Shown: piece after piece, positions 20,450-23,381 of the stretch
How positions within the stretch are numbered: position 1 is the stretch's first letter
Layout: the number at the start of each line of letters is the position of its first letter
Origin: Candidatus Gastranaerophilales bacterium
Lineage (GTDB): Bacteria; Cyanobacteriota; Vampirovibrionia; Gastranaerophilales; Gastranaerophilaceae
Length of the DNA: 23,381 nt
Reading direction: 5' to 3'
Assembly: GCA_944323495.1 (NCBI GenBank)
Contig: CALUSZ010000173.1
Span: forward strand, 1 to 23,381
The notes under the pieces: model-generated
What the model was told of the DNA's origin: nothing
What the model saw: the letters and a program-made list of their open reading frames with translations, nothing else
The model's database searches: none
Translations under genes and position numbers: made by a program

Positions 20450-21799
20450 ATGAGCACCGGATTTAATACAGACATTCAATCAATTTTAACAAAGGCAATG
20501 AGCCAGCTTGAGTCCATTGGTGGTTCAACAGGTTCTGTTGGTGCTTCATCAGGCAGTAATTATGTAAACAGTGTATGGGGTTTAGTCCAAGAGGGGCAAA
20601 CCGCTGCAAATGGTAATGATCAGCAGAAGGCACAAGCAATTACAAATATTGTACAAAACCTTATGGGCATGCTCATGAGCTTGGGTTCAAATGAAAACTC
20701 AAAAGCAACCAAAGAGGTTAAGCAAAATGAAACTAATGCAACAACATTAGATAAAAAAGCTGACGAGGCTTCTCAAAATACACAATCTAAAATTAATGAA
20801 ATAGTTGCAAGTATTGCTGATAATACAACAAGTATCAGTAAAGCAATGGAAACTATTCAAGAATTGGGCGGCGATAAGGGCCAGATTGCAGAGGCTCAAG
20901 CTCAGCTGGAAGAACAGCTTGCTATTATTGAAGAAAACAAACAGATTTTGAATGACGGCGTATCTTCACCGGAAGCTAAAGAGGCTGCTTTACAAGCTTT
21001 ATTAGGTGCAGCTTCAGCTATTAATGGTTTAGTAGAATCAATCGGCGAAATCCAAAAAGAAATAGAAGTTCAAAACGGTATTGTTGAAACATCTTCTAAC
21101 AATGTTGCAGGACTTATTGAAGAATCTGCAGCTCAAATTTCAAACGGTATTCAGACTCTTCAAGGTTATGTTCAAGAAGGCGGAGTACAGACTGTAGTAA
21201 ATACAACAAGCAGTACAACAGGTGCTGCGAATGAAACAGTAGGTGCAGAAGCAACTGCAATGGGCAGTGCTGCTAATTCTAATATTTTTACAGGTGCATC
21301 AATCGGACAAAAATTAATAAGAATTGGTTCTGATCAAACAGCAGCAGGTGCTACACGTATACAAGGTTCAGTCAAAAACCTTTCTGCATTGACTAAATCA
21401 ATTGGTGAAATGGGAAGTGATTTGTCAACAATTGCTGGTTTTGTAAATTCAATTGGAGAAGTTGGCAACAACTTTACAGCACTTGTTGGTCAGTATCAAG
21501 CACAGCTCGAACCTGTTATTACAGCAACCGGTTCATGGGCAGCTGTAGCGGAAGCCAATGCTCAATTTGAAGAAGCTATTGAGGAATACAGTTCGAAAAC
21601 AGGCATGACATTGGAAATGCCTTGGGAATCAGGTTCAAATAATTCAAATTCATCTGCTTCAAGTGAAACATATTTGAATTTTGCTAATAATCATTCCTCA
21701 GGCGCAGTGTCTAATGGGCAGCAAAATAATTCTGGAGAAATAAAATTTGAATTTGATACAAATATCTTTAGAGATGCTTTTGAAAAACAAGGTGCTTAG
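20450..21799 (+). CDS. Large cysteine-free coiled-coil protein (449 aa), possibly exported
   Basis: The protein has no cysteine, one histidine, very few aromatics, and is rich in Ala, Ser, Asn, Gln, Thr, Gly and Glu. A polar N-terminus (about 1-40) precedes long helical heptad regions (about 95-250, for example AQAQLEEQLAIIEENKQIL and 300-350, SIGEMGSDLSTIAGF). A Ser/Asn-rich spacer (about 390-430) and a short acidic/aromatic C-terminus (EIKFEFDTNIFRDAF) follow. There is no Sec signal peptide. This composition resembles flagellin-, needle- or translocator-type proteins exported by dedicated machines, but no specific family is recognised. A cytosolic structural protein is possible. It is a single-gene unit with its own terminator. 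Confidence 0.75.
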   Translation: MSTGFNTDIQSILTKAMSQLESIGGSTGSVGASSGSNYVNSVWGLVQEGQTAANGNDQQKAQAITNIVQNLMGMLMSLGSNENSKATKEVKQNETNATTLDKKADEASQNTQSKINEIVASIADNTTSISKAMETIQELGGDKGQIAEAQAQLEEQLAIIEENKQILNDGVSSPEAKEAALQALLGAASAINGLVESIGEIQKEIEVQNGIVETSSNNVAGLIEESAAQISNGIQTLQGYVQEGGVQTVVNTTSSTTGAANETVGAEATAMGSAANSNIFTGASIGQKLIRIGSDQTAAGATRIQGSVKNLSALTKSIGEMGSDLSTIAGFVNSIGEVGNNFTALVGQYQAQLEPVITATGSWAAVAEANAQFEEAIEEYSSKTGMTLEMPWESGSNNSNSSASSETYLNFANNHSSGAVSNGQQNNSGEIKFEFDTNIFRDAFEKQGA

Positions 21800-21831
21800 A
21801 AAATAAAAATATAAAGAATTTATTAAACTTT

Positions 21832-21870
21832 TTTAGCGAGTGTAGAAAATACACTCGCTAAATTGTTTTT
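21832..21870 (+). terminator. Intrinsic terminator after the coiled-coil gene
   Basis: A perfect 13-bp stem (TTTAGCGAGTGTA with its complement) around a GAAAA loop is followed by TTGTTTTT. It begins about 30 bases after the stop at 21799. Confidence 0.9.
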
Positions 21871-21932
21871 ATCAAGCGGATTTTAGCTTTTTTATATAAA
21901 ATTTATTCACTAAAATACGCTCTAAGCTTTTA

Positions 21933-21961
21933 TTGACAATAATTTCCATTTGTGTTGGAAT
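21933..21961 (+). promoter_or_regulatory. Promoter of adhE
   Basis: A perfect TTGACA (21933-21938) is followed after 17 bases by TGGAAT (21956-21961), a poor -10. A short inverted repeat TTCCA-7-TGGAA (21944-21960) covers the spacer and -10 and could be an operator. No convincing Rex-type site (TTGTGA..TCACAA) is present. AGGAG lies 8 bases before the ATG. Confidence 0.5.
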
Positions 21962-21997
21962 GTTGGTATAGCCGTACTTAAAAAAGGAGATTCTAAT

Positions 21998-23381
21998 ATG
22001 ACAACGAAAACAAAAAAGGACGTTGACGCTTTAGAAAAATCTCTAAATGCATCAAATGTAGTTGAGACACTTGATCAGTTAGAAGGTTTAATCTCAAGAG
22101 TTAACAAAGCACAAAAGATTTTTGCAACTTTTTCACAAGAAAAAGTAGATGCTATCTTCAAAGCTGCAGCGGCTGCTGCCGACAAAGCCCGTATTCCGCT
22201 TGCAAGAATGGCTGTTGAAGAAACAGGAATGGGTATTCTGGAAGATAAAATTATTAAAAACCACTTCGCTTCTGAATACATCTATAACAAACATAAAAAC
22301 GCAAAAACTTGCGGAATTATTAAAGAAGATAAAGTTAACGGTATAAAGATTGTTGCAGAACCTTTAGGTGTTTTAGCAGGTATTGTTCCTACTACAAACC
22401 CGACTTCTACTGCAATATTCAAATCATTAATTGCTCTTAAAACAAGAAACGGTATTATTTTCTCACCACACCCGAGAGCAAAAAAATGTACAATTGAAGC
22501 AGCTAGAATCGTTCTTGAAGCAGCTGTTAAGGCAGGTGCTCCGGAAGATATTATCGGCTGGATTGATGTTCCTTCAATTGAACTTTCAAGCGCATTAATG
22601 CAGCACCCTTCAATTGCTTGTATCGTAGCTACAGGCGGTCCTGGTATGGTTAAGGCAGCTTACTCTTCAGGAAACCCGGCTTTAGGTGTAGGCCCTGGTA
22701 ACGTTCCTGCGGTTATTGATGAAACTGCTGATATTAAGATGGCTGTTTCTTCAATCCTGTTATCAAAATCTTTTGATAACGGTATGATTTGCGCTTCTGA
22801 ACAATCAGTAATCGTTGTTGACAGCGTTTATGAAGAAGTTAAGAAAGAATTTATATACAGAGGTGCTTATCTTGTAAATGAAGAACAAAAACAAAAATTA
22901 ATCGATCTTCCTCTTATCGATCCTAAGAGAGGAACTGCTCACCCTGACGTTGTAGGTCAAAAACCTCACAGGATTGCAGAACTTGCCGGATTCGGTAATG
23001 AAGTTCCTGAAGATGCAAAAATTCTTCTTGTAGAAAGACCGGAAGTTGATTGGGAAGATCCGTTCTCAAGAGAAAAATTATCACCGGTTCTTACAATGTA
23101 TAGAGCTTCTGATTTCGAAGATGCAGCTCAAAAAGCTCATCACCTTGTAATCAGAGGCGGTGCCGGCCACTCATCAGCTCTTTATACAGATGAACGTAAA
23201 AAAGATAGAATTGACAGATATGCAGAATTAATGCCGACTTGCAGAGTTTTAATCAACTCACCATCATCACAAGGCGGTATCGGTGACTTATATAACTTTA
23301 GACTTGAACCGTCACTTTCACTCGGCTGCGGTTCTTGGGGTAAAAACGCTGTTTCTGGTAACATCGGCGTTGAAAACTTAT
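21998..23381 (+). CDS. adhE: Bifunctional acetaldehyde-CoA/alcohol dehydrogenase, 5' part
   Basis: The frame from the ATG at 21998 stays open to the window edge, giving residues 1-461. This is the N-terminal aldehyde dehydrogenase half of AdhE. It has [58 protein letters not shown], the catalytic Cys265 in [12 protein letters not shown], and [14 protein letters not shown] at the junction to the iron-dependent alcohol dehydrogenase half that lies beyond the window. AdhE reduces acetyl-CoA to ethanol and regenerates NAD+ during fermentation, usually as spirosome filaments. A stand-alone acetaldehyde dehydrogenase (EutE-like) is less likely because of the junction motif. It starts behind its own promoter. 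Confidence 0.93.
   Translation, partial: MTTKTKKDVDALEKSLNASNVVETLDQLEGLISRVNKAQKIFATFSQEKVDAIFKAAAAAADKARIPLARMAVEETGMGILEDKIIKNHFASEYIYNKHKNAKTCGIIKEDKVNGIKIVAEPLGVLAGIVPTTNPTSTAIFKSLIALKTRNGIIFSPHPRAKKCTIEAARIVLEAAVKAGAPEDIIGWIDVPSIELSSALMQHPSIACIVATGGPGMVKAAYSSGNPALGVGPGNVPAVIDETADIKMAVSSILLSKSFDNGMICASEQSVIVVDSVYEEVKKEFIYRGAYLVNEEQKQKLIDLPLIDPKRGTAHPDVVGQKPHRIAELAGFGNEVPEDAKILLVERPEVDWEDPFSREKLSPVLTMYRASDFEDAAQKAHHLVIRGGAGHSSALYTDERKKDRIDRYAELMPTCRVLINSPSSQGGIGDLYNFRLEPSLSLGCGSWGKNAVSGNIGVENL

Noticed and set aside
21939..21961. Rex (redox) operator at adhE
   Set aside because: The short TTCCA-7-TGGAA repeat does not match the TTGTGA..TCACAA pattern, so no Rex site is claimed.

Overview
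The window is AT-rich chromosomal DNA, densely packed, with many 4- or 8-base gene overlaps. It looks like an anaerobic, fermentative, Gram-negative-type bacterium. AdhE, an Isf-like iron-sulfur flavoprotein, a short tail-less SSB, a small RpoD-like sigma factor and several unrecognised lineage-type proteins fit a gut Gastranaerophilales/Melainabacteria (non-photosynthetic relatives of Cyanobacteria). That placement is inference from gene content; no rRNA or taxonomic marker search was possible.

Region 1 (1 to about 2.9 kb) is the end of a prophage or phage remnant. A rightward late operon has a truncated gene end, a secreted small protein, a small hydrophobic protein, a DUF1353 protein, a membrane-anchored coiled coil and a GH24 endolysin, closed by a strong terminator. 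Facing it is a leftward operon of three small unknown genes. It has a near-consensus promoter whose -35 box lies in the centre of a perfect 15-bp-arm palindrome. The last gene (50 aa, basic, AT-hook-like) is a good candidate for a small DNA-binding regulator.

Region 2 (2.9 to 9.8 kb) holds an exported TPR protein coupled to a 109-aa unknown protein (leftward), then tRNA-Thr(CGU). Next comes an operon of flavoprotein, Lrp/AsnC regulator and class I aminotransferase, which resembles the B. subtilis alaR-alaT pair. Another operon carries ssb, a DUF1537 four-carbon acid sugar kinase and a PdxA-family dehydrogenase. The kinase plus PdxA pair suggests a phosphorylate-then-oxidise route for threonate-like acids or a PLP precursor.

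Region 3 (9.8 to 13.3 kb, leftward) has a stand-alone protein resembling ADP-ribosyltransferase domains of phage polyvalent proteins, and an operon leuC, 4-TM membrane protein, mtnA.

Region 4 (13.3 to 23.4 kb, mostly rightward) begins with a GT-C-like membrane protein coupled to a patatin-like lipase. It continues with an alternative-looking sigma-70 factor, an unknown glycine-rich membrane protein, pnp with a leader hairpin, a leftward orphan LuxR-type HTH protein preceded by a likely small gene, a large cysteine-free coiled-coil protein, and the 5' part of adhE. Four intrinsic terminators are clear; three share a TTTA-type loop.

The most interesting points are the ART-like protein, the palindromic operator operon in the phage region, the sigma factor with an altered -10-reading residue, the tiny gene in front of the LuxR-type regulator, and the coiled-coil protein. 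No CRISPR array, insertion sequence or rRNA was seen.
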